Both the position numbers and the translations under genes were made by a program. A stretch of 64,000 nt of DNA, from positions 16,757,151 to 16,821,150 of the forward strand of contig OX438755.1 of NCBI GenBank assembly GCA_949316235.1. The letters are read 5' to 3'. The notes below the pieces were generated by a model. It was not told the DNA's origin and searched no databases. It worked only from the letters and a program-made list of their open reading frames with translations. The DNA is from Oegoconia quadripuncta (taxonomy: Eukaryota > Arthropoda > Insecta > Lepidoptera > Autostichidae). Shown here piece after piece: positions 12,637 to 23,573 of this stretch; position 1 is the first letter of the stretch; each line of letters opens with the position of its first letter.

Positions 12637-13514
12637 TGTGCGTGTAAAGTGTTATTGCTGTGATCTAAACAGATGTCCAGACATAATATGGAAATTGTAA
12701 AATGTACGAATCGTTTACGGAATATTGAAATTCGGATATCAGTTTTTCGAAAATATTCTAGGTTACCGTCTGTCATGCTCCTAGTGCTGGTGATAATAAA
12801 ATTTCAGAGGAATGCGACTAGACCGCAAGCCGAATAATATTGTGCACCAAGGTGTGCATTTTTACCCGACAACCCCAAAAAGGAGGGTTGTTTCTTTTCT
12901 AGTAAAAAAATTCAAGATGGCGCCCGCAAAATACAAAATATGCTGGCGGGTTTTTTGTTTTTAAATACTCAAATAGTTATTGTATATTAAGGTAACCCGT
13001 CGATATTGTTTCAAGCTTTAAACTTTTAAGCCCATATTGCATTCTGTATGAAATGTAATTCTCAAATCTCCGCTCAAAATTTAGTTCTAAAATAGTATTT
13101 TTGATGTTTTGGAACATCCAAACGCTGTTTAGTATACCTCTGACCACCACATTTGGGATAAAGGTCGCAACATTAGTTCTTTTTGTTCGGACAAATGACA
13201 ATGAACTTCCAATTAAAACTGGTAACGATTTGGCACTTGAGTAAACAGACACCAAATAATAGGGTAATAAAAAATAATGTAATAAACAATACAGTTGTAC
13301 AAACACAATATACCAGTCAGCCAGCTATTAGCTTGTGTAACGTAAATTTGACGATGGTGAACATTGAAGGGTGCATTTTCAATGCAAGCCGGCAAAGCAG
13401 CATTTTCTTTTTGATTATTTAATTTATACGCATTAAAATTACATAATAAATTTAAAAAAAAATGTTTTGATGGTAGTACTTTGCCCAGTACTTTTGGTGG
13501 TTTAGTTTTAACAA

Positions 13515-13600
13515 AAAAAATAAATCATTTATTTTTCCAGACAATAAGGTCCATCTTTGTTAGTACAGTCACCTATAACTATGTTAATAAACAGTGTTAG
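13515..13600 (+). repeat. Second copy of the tccagacaataaggtccat repeat
   Basis: Same order of blocks as 7808-7905. Confidence 0.6.
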
Positions 13601-13652
13601 ACATTGAAAATTTAAAAAAACATAACAAATAAATTTAACGCATTATTATTAT

Positions 13653-13765
13653 ATTCTTTATTGCACCAAAATATTACAATAACAGAGTACAAACAATAGG
13701 TCACGTACAAAGGTGGACTTATCTCTTTAAGAGATCTCTTCCAGTCAACCTGAGCATTGAAATAG
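13653..13765 (-). repeat. LINE 3' tail (aagagatctcttaaagagat type)
   Basis: Inverse copy ending with ttctttattgcacc (AATAAA in inverse). Confidence 0.65.
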
Positions 13766-14975
13766 GAAACTTTGTGAATTTGGGGTTTAATTAAAAAAAG
13801 AAAATTAATGACTTAATTTTCTTTTTTTCCGGTAATTCATAATAATTAAGCAAGTGGGACCCTTAATATAGTACTAAGGCCTAAGTACTACCATCAAAAC
13901 ACGTTAATATTAATAATAGTAACCGTACTGACTATATTATGTAATTTTATATGTATCAATAAATGTTACGTCCGCGATACACGGAGCTAGGAAATACCGG
14001 ATCACTAAACCACGGCTAAATATGAGTGTGAAAGTAGGTACCTTGGCTGGATGGTTAGAATCCTCGCAATGGGGCCCCAGCTTCTCTCTTCACGTCACTT
14101 CACTTTCGGTGGTGTATAGTGTTTTGTGTATGTGAATGAATACTTATTATATTGTTACGCCGAAATACTAGTGCAAGCCAAAACCGAAATCCGACCCGAC
14201 AGTGGAAGCGTTAAGTCCGAATGCCAAAGTCAACTGTCAAACTCGAATTAAGACTATACAAACAGTGCTACCATTGCAACACCTTACTACTGCTGGTACT
14301 CGAAGCAAACACGAAAATATTACCTATTTAAATTAAGAATTCCTTACGAATTCTGAACAATAAAATAATCAAAAAATATATGTAACAAAAGATTTTGGAT
14401 GTTTTATCATGATTATGCACTCTGGAGATTCGAATCGAACGACACCTTGCTCTTCAAAATCGGTCAATCCGTTTAGGCTACAAGAGATAACTTATAAATC
14501 TACATACACCAGAAAAACATTACCCTCCTCCTTAAACCTTGGGGCAGTCGGGTAAAAATGCCGCATTGCCAGCTCGCACTTATTGCATCCTTATTGCACC
14601 ATCTGCTAAAATTATGTTTCAGAAAACAAACTCTGTTGTATCAAGATAGAATTCATTTTCATGGAAGTGAATTCGACGATGGTATATTTTAACCTGTGAC
14701 CGACTAGTAGGTACCTACATGCAGCCCGCCCGGGCGAAATCAAAACTTCGAAGTAATTTCGTTTTAAATTAATTTTCATGTTTAAGAAATTTCATGCGGT
14801 GATTAATTTGTTTGAAATATTCGAGTCTTGAATAAAAACATGAAGGTTCGATAATATTCATCATTGAGGTGTAATCACACTATAGAATCTATGGATAAAA
14901 ATCATGCAGGCGCGTTCTGATTTAACAGCAAAGAAAATACGTATTGGTCCATTCCAACTACAATTTTTTATTATT

Positions 14976-15298
14976 TTTTATGTAGAACATTTGACCTCAA
15001 TCACACCTGATGTTAAGAGAAGATGAGATCAAAGGTGGAAGCATGCTGACCCGGACACCCCATCTTATTTGGAGGAATGGCTTGGAGTGGAATCTTATCT
15101 CTGACAACCAGAACAACAATTTTATTGACATTGCTGATTGGCAGCACACTTAGATAAGATGGTGGTAGCCAGCCACGTGGACATTTAAAATGCCCTACCA
15201 CCAACCACACCAAGTACTAAACATGTATCCTACTGGGGATTGAACCCGCAACCTCCGATTCGTAAACCCTATGTTGTTTACATTGAGCCACGGAGGCG
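14976..15298 (-). mobile_element. SINE family A, near full length
   Basis: Diverged tail (tttatgtagaacattt) and a complete head ending gagccacggaggcgg. Confidence 0.8.
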
Positions 15299-15433
15299 GT
15301 TAAATTAAATGGAATGCAAACTGTGTGTTCATGTGTTTCCCTCTATAAACTACAGGTCTATTTAAACTATATTAATTGCTAACAAAATTAGCAAGAGATC
15401 AAACCTGTCACAACAATATATTATGTAGCTCTA

Positions 15434-15590
15434 CTAAGGCCTGCATATCAGAATGTTGCTCAAGCATACATTTGTGCTTGAGCATAGTTAGGAAGAGATG
15501 CCGCTATACAAGTTACATAAAGCTCTCCCTTTTTAACTGTCCTCAAGCAGAGATCTCCACTTGAGTAACATTCTGTAATACGGGCCTAAG
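15434..15590. mobile_element. Degenerate palindromic MITE (gtaatacgggcc family)
   Basis: Left ctaaggcctgcatatcagaa and the inverse of right ttctgtaatacgggcctaag agree imperfectly. A solo right end of the same family starts the window (about 1-36). Confidence 0.55.
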
Positions 15591-15599
15591 TTCCCAAAT

Positions 15600-17090
15600 T
15601 TGCTTGCAAGTGGAAATTAGCATAAAACATTGGCCAAAGGCTAAGGTTAGTGAAAACTCTTGGCTTGACTACAAAAATTTTGTTTACAATGCAGCGTGCG
15701 TGAGGTCATTGACCTTTAGTATAACCATGTGCACGTTTTATCAAAACAAGGAAAATAGAAGGCCATGGAACTAATAGATTAAAATATATTAGAAATCTTA
15801 AGTAAATATGTTGGTACCATTTGCAGGAATTTATTGATATAGAATAGATATGTATGTAAAGAAATCAAAATGATTCTGCATCAATTTTTTCTTACTGCAG
15901 TATAAAATATCCTATGTAATGATCACAGATGGGCAGGTGGGACGCACTTATATCACAGCAAAATTACAAAATAATGTGTTGAATGTGAAATGAACTAAAT
16001 CTGGATAGACAAATACAATGTTAAAACTTATTTCTTTTATCTTATTTTCTTATTTTATTCAGATAAAAACTCATCGATCCTTAAAGAATTTAGAAAAAAA
16101 AAATGTTTAAAATTATCAAAATAAATAGCTCCTTCTTCTTAGAAAAGTACTTATCGGGTATTGTACTGTAGATTAAGGGCATTAATTGTATCAGCTGTGC
16201 ACTGTGCAGTTCTAGCAACACTATTTTTTTAAACCATTTAATGGACCATTATATGTACAGGCTAATACATATATACATTAATGAGATAAATTGTAATGGC
16301 TTTAATTCATTCCTGCAAATAGTTAAAAACAAGTAAAAGAGATTGCTGAACAAAATGTGATGAAATCATAGTGCAAGTTAAAAACTTAAGAATATTTCAA
16401 CTAAGTAAACCAAACCTTTTTGCGCTGTAAAAAGAAATTAAAAATGTATTAAAAATGCATGCTATGATAAAGAAACATTACTTGAAGCTAGATGAGGTGA
16501 ATAAAAGTTTTATATCTAAAAATATTGGGTTTAAATTAATATTTAAGGCCTAAGTACCTAGGACACTAATGAAATAAATGGAAACATTCGAACACTGGAT
16601 ACATTACATTTGGAGCGTATGTGTGGATGCTCCAACCATGGATTTTAGGTGCTTTGAAAACAATATGTGGCACAAAATAGTTTTTAATTTATTACATCAG
16701 GCCTCTACCATATTTGACTAACAGAAGTGAGATAGGGAGGATATCCACCACGTCGGCCGAACACATTGCTTTTCGACAAATCATAGTGAATAAAGTACAC
16801 ATGTTTACAATGAATCTGTAGATGAGAAGCTACGCAGAAAAATCACTTTCTGCGATGTTCCAAACATAAATACCTACGTCACACAAAAGAATATATCACG
16901 CACATGGTAAATATGTGACGCAAATTCCAAATTTGGGCGAACTCCCCAAGTTGAGCCCGGAAAAACGGTCAACAATCCTCTTGGCACGATAAAAACCACA
17001 CGGTAGAATGGTAACGCAGACAAAAACAATGGAAGTAAAATAAAAATCTATTCGTACAAGTAGTATACTACAATAAAACACAATTTCGCT
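15600..17090. other. AT-rich stretch without recognised gene
   Basis: Low-complexity AT-rich sequence, no long frame, no recognised repeat family. It would hold intron 1 of the putative 17.1-kb gene if that gene is real. Confidence 0.5.
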
Positions 17091-17093
17091 TAC

Positions 17094-17129
17094 CTCTTTG
17101 CGTTTCTTGGTTTTCCTTTTATCTGCCAT
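17094..17129 (-). CDS. Possible first coding exon of an unidentified minus-strand gene
   Basis: Minus strand: ATG then 12 very basic codons (MADKRKTKKRKE), followed by a good donor GAG|GTAAGC. The ATG has G at +4. The sequence upstream (17130-17350) is mixed-composition and could be a promoter, roughly 1.3 kb from the oppositely directed hydrolase 5' UTR. No second exon could be recognised among the repeats below 17 kb, so the product is unknown. A Lys/Arg-rich N-terminus is common in nucleolar proteins, but that is only a hint. Confidence 0.35.
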
Positions 17130-18469
17130 TATAAATTTTGTCAACGTAGCGGCCTTTCGTTCGATTTATTCCACGGTTCCACTATTTTGTTCAATTATGC
17201 TGATATGACTGAATGACAATAATTCGATTGACGATTGACTTGACAGCCAACAATGACAGCTACCAGCAGCCAGCCAAGCGTACAACACCCAACCAGCCAA
17301 TGAAAATGAGGCAGAAATGTTGCCACCAAATTTCATATTTTCTTCTAAACGATACATAGATCTTTCACAAACCTAACTTGAATTAAACTAAACTAATAAT
17401 AATTATACGAACAAGGTACTAGATATAGTGTCTGCTTTCATACCCTCAACCTTACTACAATGGCAACCGTCATCAGCATAGATCGTAGATTTAATAAAAA
17501 AAACTAGGTGCTGATTATCGAAATGAGTTGTAAGTTGCTTGCAATATAGTAGAGGTAAATAAGTGGATCTAACAGACAGACAAACAATTGCAGACCAAAC
17601 AATAAAATATATACCATAAGCAAAATACGACGTCGTGCATGCTCCATGAACCTGAACAACATACCTACTCTTTTAATTAATCGGATATTAGGTGATCTCA
17701 GATCACGCACTTTTATGGCTTAGTCGCGGGCCTGTCTGGATTTTTCTCTCAGACAGACCCGCGACAAAGCTTTGTACATTTTTTCACGTTGACTACCCAC
17801 TCCCGGAATGCACTTTTCTGACATCTAAGATGCTGTGAGACGAGAAGATGTGCAATAATCTCTAGGTATGACCTAAGATCCAAAAAATATTATTTCGGCT
17901 CTGCCTCGAACCTTGCAGATCGAGCTTCTTTCCTCGTACTTCATCCTTGATTGATTGCATGACTGGCCATCTCGTGTGAGATAGTTTTTCCTAATTGCGA
18001 TCTGACGCTGCGTGGTAGTCTATTATATGATATATAGCCATATGAGTGCATTAAAGCGCGCAAAAACACACTACACTCGTATAGAGGCGGCAGATTGTTT
18101 GATATTGTTTTCCGATGCGAAAAGCAATAATGGGCTCAACAAGCTTTGTCAGCCTACTTCAGCAGTTAAATGGGAAAGTTGTGATTTCATACACATAAAT
18201 ACCAATTTGGCCTCTTTCCACTCCATGGAGATGCAACCATAGGGGGTTATTTAAACGTACGTAACCTATGTAATAAGTTCTTAACTACTAAATTCTACCA
18301 TATCAGTGCGAAGTATTTCATTCTACTAATTTTATTGGCATATTTCACCTGGCAACATATCCATGCAGCTGTCATCTATCCTATCTATGTTGTAATCGAA
18401 TCGATAATTTCTTTTCATGATTAATTTATTTCTGCAAGCATTCTGTCTGCCTCGTCTTTTTTTTATTAG

Positions 18470-18642
18470 TGCAGTGAGTGAGTGACCGAGTATCGGTCCG
18501 CGTATTCGTGCGTGTTTGTCGTGTGCACTGCATTTAGATAAATTAATACCTGTTTGACTATAGGTCAGTAGTCTGTGCTATAATAAGTGTACCTAGCAGT
18601 TTGTTTATCGTATTGTGTGTTCTGTCTATTGCCTAGAAAAGG
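18470..18642 (+). promoter_or_regulatory. Probable 5' UTR and core promoter of the serine hydrolase
   Basis: The segment before the ATG is less AT-rich than its flanks and holds a repeated gtgagtgagtga stretch and cgtgcgtgtttgtcgtg, resembling insect initiator and 5' UTR sequence. No TATA box is obvious at the expected distance. The start of transcription is inferred only. Confidence 0.35.
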
Positions 18643-18682
18643 ATGGCTGAAGCGCCCACGAATGGACACAAGGTAGAAGAAG
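18643..18682 (+). CDS. Serine hydrolase coding exon 1
   Basis: Short exon MAEAPTNGHKVEE plus one base (phase 1). It ends at G|GTTGGT. A competing GT four bases further (gtgtaa) would put exon 2 out of frame, so the first GT is chosen. The ATG context is aaggATGG. Upstream, 18470-18642 looks like a 5' UTR and contains an initiator-like gcagtgagtgag. Confidence 0.78.
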
Positions 18683-21600
18683 GTTGGTGTAATTACGATA
18701 TAATTTTATAAAACTTTTTTCATTTATGTATGTACATATTATATCGATGAATCACATTCATCAAATCACATAATAATATTTTTATAAAAGTATAAAAAAT
18801 AAAAAAAAGTATAAAAGTCTTATTCCGGTAAGACACTAAACAACATTACAGTTTTAAAACTTACTCTAAGCCCCTCATGAGGGAGGTATGACCCAGAAGT
18901 CTGGTCGTAAGGTTTATTTTTTGACTAGTGTAGTAGCAGCCCTCTGGTATGATGTGTTAACTGCCCCAGATAACTCTTCAAAGAGAATATGAGCGCTTGG
19001 TCCCTTTGGCACAATAATATCTATGCCACATTGCACAAATAGATGTTTCCTACTGAATATGTTGTATAACCACTTGATGTTTTATTAAATTGTCCTCCCA
19101 GGATTTTTTATTTAGTTGAAGATTTTTCAACCTCTTTGCTTCATTCTCAAAAACTTGTTAGTTAGATTTTTATTAAAGTTTATATTATTACCTTACACTT
19201 ATTTATAAGCAACAATCTAAATAAATTAAGGCTTCTATTAATAAAGCAGTCTACACTTAAGATATTTATTCATTTTTGGGAAAACCATTGACTACGCTCT
19301 GTAAACTCTTAAATTGAGGGAAAGAGTGAAGGAAAGAGAGGAAGGGGAAAGACCTAGGCGCAAGGTTAAATCGAGGGCAGAAAGCTCTTAAATTGAAGAA
19401 GAATGTCTTAAATAAAAACATACAAGTCTTCACTGACAGATACAAATTAAAATTTACACACATGTAAACAGTATCTAAAAACAGTACTGTGAGATTTTTT
19501 TTAAGCACGTTTTAATGAGATGTGTCTTTTGTTTTTGTTGACTGTTTTGAGGTAGATTCCACTTTCATCTCTGTAGCTAGCTAATATAATATATAATGTA
19601 AATATAATGACATCAATGAATTCTGTAAAGCATATACCGGTACACAGAGATGGCAGTTGTACGTTCAATTTGTCTATTGCAAACTGACCTTGATGATTTC
19701 TCATTATTTACATTTAGTACACTTTTGAAGTAATTTGTTGTGTAAAGTATGAGTAAAACTTCTTTGACCCACATTCAAGAAGACTTTGTTTATATTTCAT
19801 AGAGAGAGACAATACTTTACTGTACTGTTTATAATTTATAATACTATTAGAGCCATAACTCATATTTTTTTAGCTCCAAAGCAAAAAAGCGGTTTTGTAA
19901 GTTTGTTTGTAAACGCTTTTAGTGTACAAAGTAACACAATACATTAAATCAAAATAGTGTACAAAGGCGGACTTAGTTCATGAGGGATCTCTTCCATCAA
20001 CCCAAATTTCCAATTGACAATGTTGATTGGGTGTACAGAAGAATATTCTCAAACTTATACTCTTATTTATAGGTATACGTAACACAATTATATATATACT
20101 TATAATATATTAATATCTAAATAAATTATGTATGTCAATAAAAATCATATTTTTTTAATAAATAAATAAGGGGATTCAGCCTCTCCTGCCGTCCGAGTCC
20201 CTACGGCGACGTTCCCGGGTTCGTTATAACCCTTTCAGGATTGTGGGCTACCAGTGCCCGAACTCCCGAAACTATTTTTTTCATTTTGGATGCTACAATC
20301 CACACATACTTCAACAGTCTCCGTCCATGGTAGAATTTGTCCAAATCGCCACACTACACATGGTTTGGCGATTGCCGCCTTTTTGGGACCTCCGCACCAA
20401 CAATAATGCTGCTGCCTATTACAGGAGACATGCTCTCGTGAGGCGCCTTTTTTTTATGATTTGGCGTTTGACCATATGCCTTTTACGAGAGTTACGGGAA
20501 TATACAGGTTGGTTGGTCCTATTCAGTCACAAACCACCTGGCACAAGCCCACTTTCAATAAATAGTGTATCAACATTTGTATTGAATTCATTTACTTTAC
20601 AAATAGGCCAGGTAATCTTGATACTTTGGGACGCCATCTACTCCCGATGTTGGCTGTAAATTAAGTCGCACTCGGTCCACTACGAAAATACGACTATTTC
20701 GCGTTAGGTTCATTTCGCATTTGGCCCACTCAGCATTCTTCTTCAATTTAAGAGCTATGCTCTTGTCGGTGGAGTAACGACCATGTCTCTCTACTTTCCG
20801 CCCTCGTTTTAACCTCTTGGTACGACACGACATTAACGACTTAGCCTTAACAGACCCAAATCACTTAACATCAGGTATGATTAAGTACAAGTGCATAAAA
20901 AAAAATGGTAAGTGAATCAAATGAGAGTTTATGCATTCAATCTAAGTAATTCTAACCAATATTAAAAATGCAACAGTTTGGATTTTTGTTTGTTGCAAAA
21001 TCACGGCGAAATGGATGAACGGATTTGGATGAAATTTGGTATACAGGGCGTCCCAAAGTTATGGGACATGAAGGGGAAGTACCTTAAATATTGTAGATAG
21101 TGAATTTTGCTCAAAGAAGACTTTATGTTATTTTTAAAAGTTAGTAATTCTGCATTCATAGATTTTCTAAAAATTATTTGCTTCGGCTGGGAATCGAACC
21201 GACTCAAATGTGAAAAAAAAAACACCCTACTTTTATGATGCCAATCGAAAGAATAGCTAAAAAATAATAACTCTGCCTAAGTAACATAGTATTTTAAAAG
21301 AAAGGAACAACATAAAATGATTGAGTCAAATTTCAAGAAAGTTATTTATTGCCGACGACGTTCGAAAAGTAGCGATATTATCATTCCAATAATCCATCCA
21401 ATCCAATCCAATAGTATAGGTAGAATATACATGGGATTTTTTTATCCCGATAAAGTGAGTAGTTGCCGCGGGATAAACAAATTAAACATATCCGCGATGA
21501 AGTTATTCCACGCAAGTGAAGCCGCGGCGAAAATTACCTATAAACTTAAATCGTATTAGCATTATTAGGTGTATTAAGTGGACCAACTGCCCCTAACGCG

Positions 21601-23573
21601 AAATATACGCGTTTTCATCAAGTGAACCAAATGCGAAAAGGTTCCTCCTTAGTTAAGTTTATAGGTAATTAAATGCACTAACTTAATACCTACAATTTGA
21701 TTTCTAGCAATAAAGTCTCCACATTTGAAAAACAAATTCGTAAACACACAATTAATTTTAAATGAAGCACACTCATGCAATGTGCTCTGACCTGCGGCCG
21801 GAAGGGAACGTTTGTTCAAATAAATCGTTTTACAATCCTAAATTATGCAATTTAAAATTAATTGGTTGGTAAAATGAATTACATTGGTCATTGTGGTATA
21901 AAGGGTAAAACGGTCACAAAAAAGTTATCCACATTCCATTTTTCTTAACAAGTGATTTTCTTGTAATTGGATAATACAATGTTCCTTACACTCCAATAGT
22001 AGTTCACCATGAGGAAGAGATTTATTTGTGAAATAGGTCGTTTGGAGGTTTTAAATAATGATTTAATTGAGTCAGGCGAAGAGTGTTCTTCATCGCGAGA
22101 TCGCGTGCTTCATCTTCGGCCACATCATCACTTCTCATCAGGTGAGATTGTGGTCAAATGCGTATCCAGTTAACCGTAAACTCTTCACTTTTCCTAATTC
22201 ATCCGTTTTCGAGGACTGGTCAGTTCATATCTCACGCACTCAAGCAGTGAAATATGAGATACATAAGGAGATAGAAAGTCGAATTCGGTTCTTCGCTAAT
22301 AAATAATAAACCTATTTTTAAAGAAGAGCAACCTCTCGAGTTTTTTTCTTGTTCTTCTCAGGGGAAAATTGCATTTTGAACAAGCAGTAGCTTTAAATTG
22401 TAAATTTGTCTATTTTTGATTTGAAATTTCATTTTATCACATTGTAACCTAATTTCTTCTTCGACAGAAAACTTTAAATAGATACGCCAGTCTGGAGCGG
22501 TCACTAGCATCTGTCTCCAAATGTTCTTCATTCAATTGTATGCAAAACGAACGTGTCGCGGTCGTCTGTGTCGGTCGTGATCCTACCCAAAAACCGGTTG
22601 CGACTGATTGTATTTAGATTAAGTAACAAGTTCGTGTTTTTTTTTTATATTTTCAGTGCTACCAGCAGAAGTGTCCGTAGAGGAAATCGAGATTCCAGTG
22701 CCATGGGGTCACGTGGCCGGTCGTTGGTGGGGCCCTCGCGACAAGCAGCCAGTCATCACCATGCATGGCTGGCAAGACAACGCCGGCACCTGGGACAACC
22801 TCGTCCCCCTCCTCCCCGCGGGCACATCCCTCCTAGCCATCGATCTACCAGGTCACGGCCTCTCGTCATATTACCCATCCGGTATGCAATATTACATATT
22901 CTGGGACGGCATAACTCTAGTCAGAAGGATAATCAAACACTTTAAATGGAGCAAGGTGACTCTGATGGGCCATTCCTTAGGTGGTGCTATAAGCTTCATG
23001 TATGCAGCGGCATTCCCTGATGAGGTTGAAGGTATAATATGCATAGATATCGCCAGTCCAGCGGTGAGAGAGCCGGCGGTCATGGCTAAGACTACAGGTT
23101 GGAGCATAGATAAATTTCTGGAGTATGAGCACTTGACAGATGACAAAATACCGTGCTACGAATATGAAGAAATGATTGACGTTGTAGTCGACGCGTATAA
23201 GGGGTCCGTGTCAAGAGAGAACTGCAAGGTACTGATGAAGAGAGGAATGATACCTGTGCCGGCCCATATGAATAAAAAAGGCTTTTTCTTCAAGAGGGAT
23301 CCGAGACTAAAAGTTTCCGGTCTCGCGATGATGTCTATTGAGACTGCTCTGGAATACGCAGGCAAAGTGAAGTGCAGGGTGCTGAATATCAGGGCGTTGC
23401 CTGGTCAAAAGTGGGAGCGTCTGGATTACTACATGCAGGTTATAGAGAAGCTAAAGTATCAGACAGACCTGAGGTATGTAGAGGTGGAAGGTACGCATCA
23501 CGTGCAACTGGAATCGCCTCAGAATATCGCCGAATATATAGGCGATTTTCTAGAAGAACTAGAAACGAATTAA
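18643..23573 (+). CDS. Kraken/SERHL-type alpha/beta serine hydrolase, 2 coding exons
   Basis: Join 18643-18682 with 22657-23573 (318 aa). Exon 1 gives 13 codons from an ATG and one base before the GT donor. Exon 2 follows a polypyrimidine tract and ttttcag, and the split codon G|TG restores the frame. Seen in the protein: HGWQDNAGTWDNL oxyanion-hole region (about residues 50-62), IDLPGHG (about 75-81), nucleophile elbow GHSLGG with Ser at about 120, and EGTHHVQLESP near the C-terminus supplying the catalytic His (about 294-295). No signal peptide or membrane segment is seen, so it is probably cytosolic or peroxisomal as in relatives. The family (Drosophila kraken, vertebrate SERHL, insect 'probable serine hydrolase') is about 300-330 aa, so this looks full length. 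The catalytic acid cannot be placed with certainty by eye. The substrate is unknown. The ORF is uninterrupted and GC-richer than its surroundings. A candidate AATAAA lies far downstream at 24592. Confidence 0.93.
19940..20003 (-). repeat. LINE 3' tail fragment
   Basis: gtgtacaaaggcggacttag ... gggatctcttccatcaaccc in hydrolase intron 1. Confidence 0.55.
20170..20640 (+). other. Unclassified GC-richer segment in hydrolase intron 1
   Basis: An open frame of 138 codons (20243-20659: VQIATLHMVWRLPPFWDL...) lies in a block less AT-rich than the intron around it. No known domain was recognised. It adjoins LINE and Helitron remnants, so it is more likely old transposon coding than an exon. Confidence 0.35.
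20650..20833 (-). pseudogene. LINE reverse transcriptase C-terminal fragment, frameshifted
   Basis: Minus strand gives VNVVSYQEV and LHRQEHSS in shifted frames, the same family as 61429-61644. In hydrolase intron 1. Confidence 0.6.
20862..20912 (+). mobile_element. SINE family A 3' scrap
   Basis: cacttaacatcaggtatgat ... gtgcataaaaaaaa in hydrolase intron 1. Confidence 0.6.
20985..21540 (+). mobile_element. Lep1-like Helitron fragment interrupted by a mariner remnant
   Basis: Left part 20990-21043 (cggcgaaatggatgaacg ... gaaatttggta) and right part from 21416 (taggtagaatatacatggg ... atcccgataaagtgag ... gaagccgcggcg) match the uninterrupted Helitron at 37562-37765 on either side of the insertion. 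It lies in hydrolase intron 1. Confidence 0.82.
21044..21393 (-). mobile_element. Truncated mariner copy: one TIR plus inner end
   Basis: 21044-21311 repeats the 268-bp TIR and 21312-21390 repeats the adjoining inner sequence found at 51292-51369. The match then stops, and no transposase or second TIR follows. It interrupts a Lep1-like Helitron right after ...ttggta (see 20985-21540). A short (atcca)n-like filler lies at 21394-21415. Confidence 0.9.
22318..22460 (+). repeat. LINE 3' tail (ctcgagtttcttgttcttctc type)
   Basis: agagcaacctctcgagttt ... gaacaagcagtagctttaaa. Other copies: 32275, 34420, 56878. Confidence 0.65.
22657..23573 (+). CDS. Serine hydrolase coding exon 2 (terminal)
   Basis: Carries the whole catalytic domain in one 917-base exon and ends in TAA. 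The exon begins inside the split Val codon and continues LPAEVSVEE. The single-exon catalytic domain has clear coding character (GC-rich third positions) compared with the AT-rich flanks. Confidence 0.93.

Noticed and set aside
13969..14345. Possible LTR (tgttacgyccg starts at 13969 and 14155)
   Set aside because: Two similar starts but no matching ends, primer-binding site or gag/pol nearby.
18683..22656. An extra exon in the hydrolase intron
   Set aside because: Exons 1 and 2 join in phase and give a full-length protein of the usual size; the frames in between are transposon remnants.
22553..22945. 130-codon ORF overlapping the hydrolase
   Set aside because: Shadow frame of the hydrolase exon 2; Arg/Ser/Pro-rich reading typical of an out-of-frame GC-rich exon.
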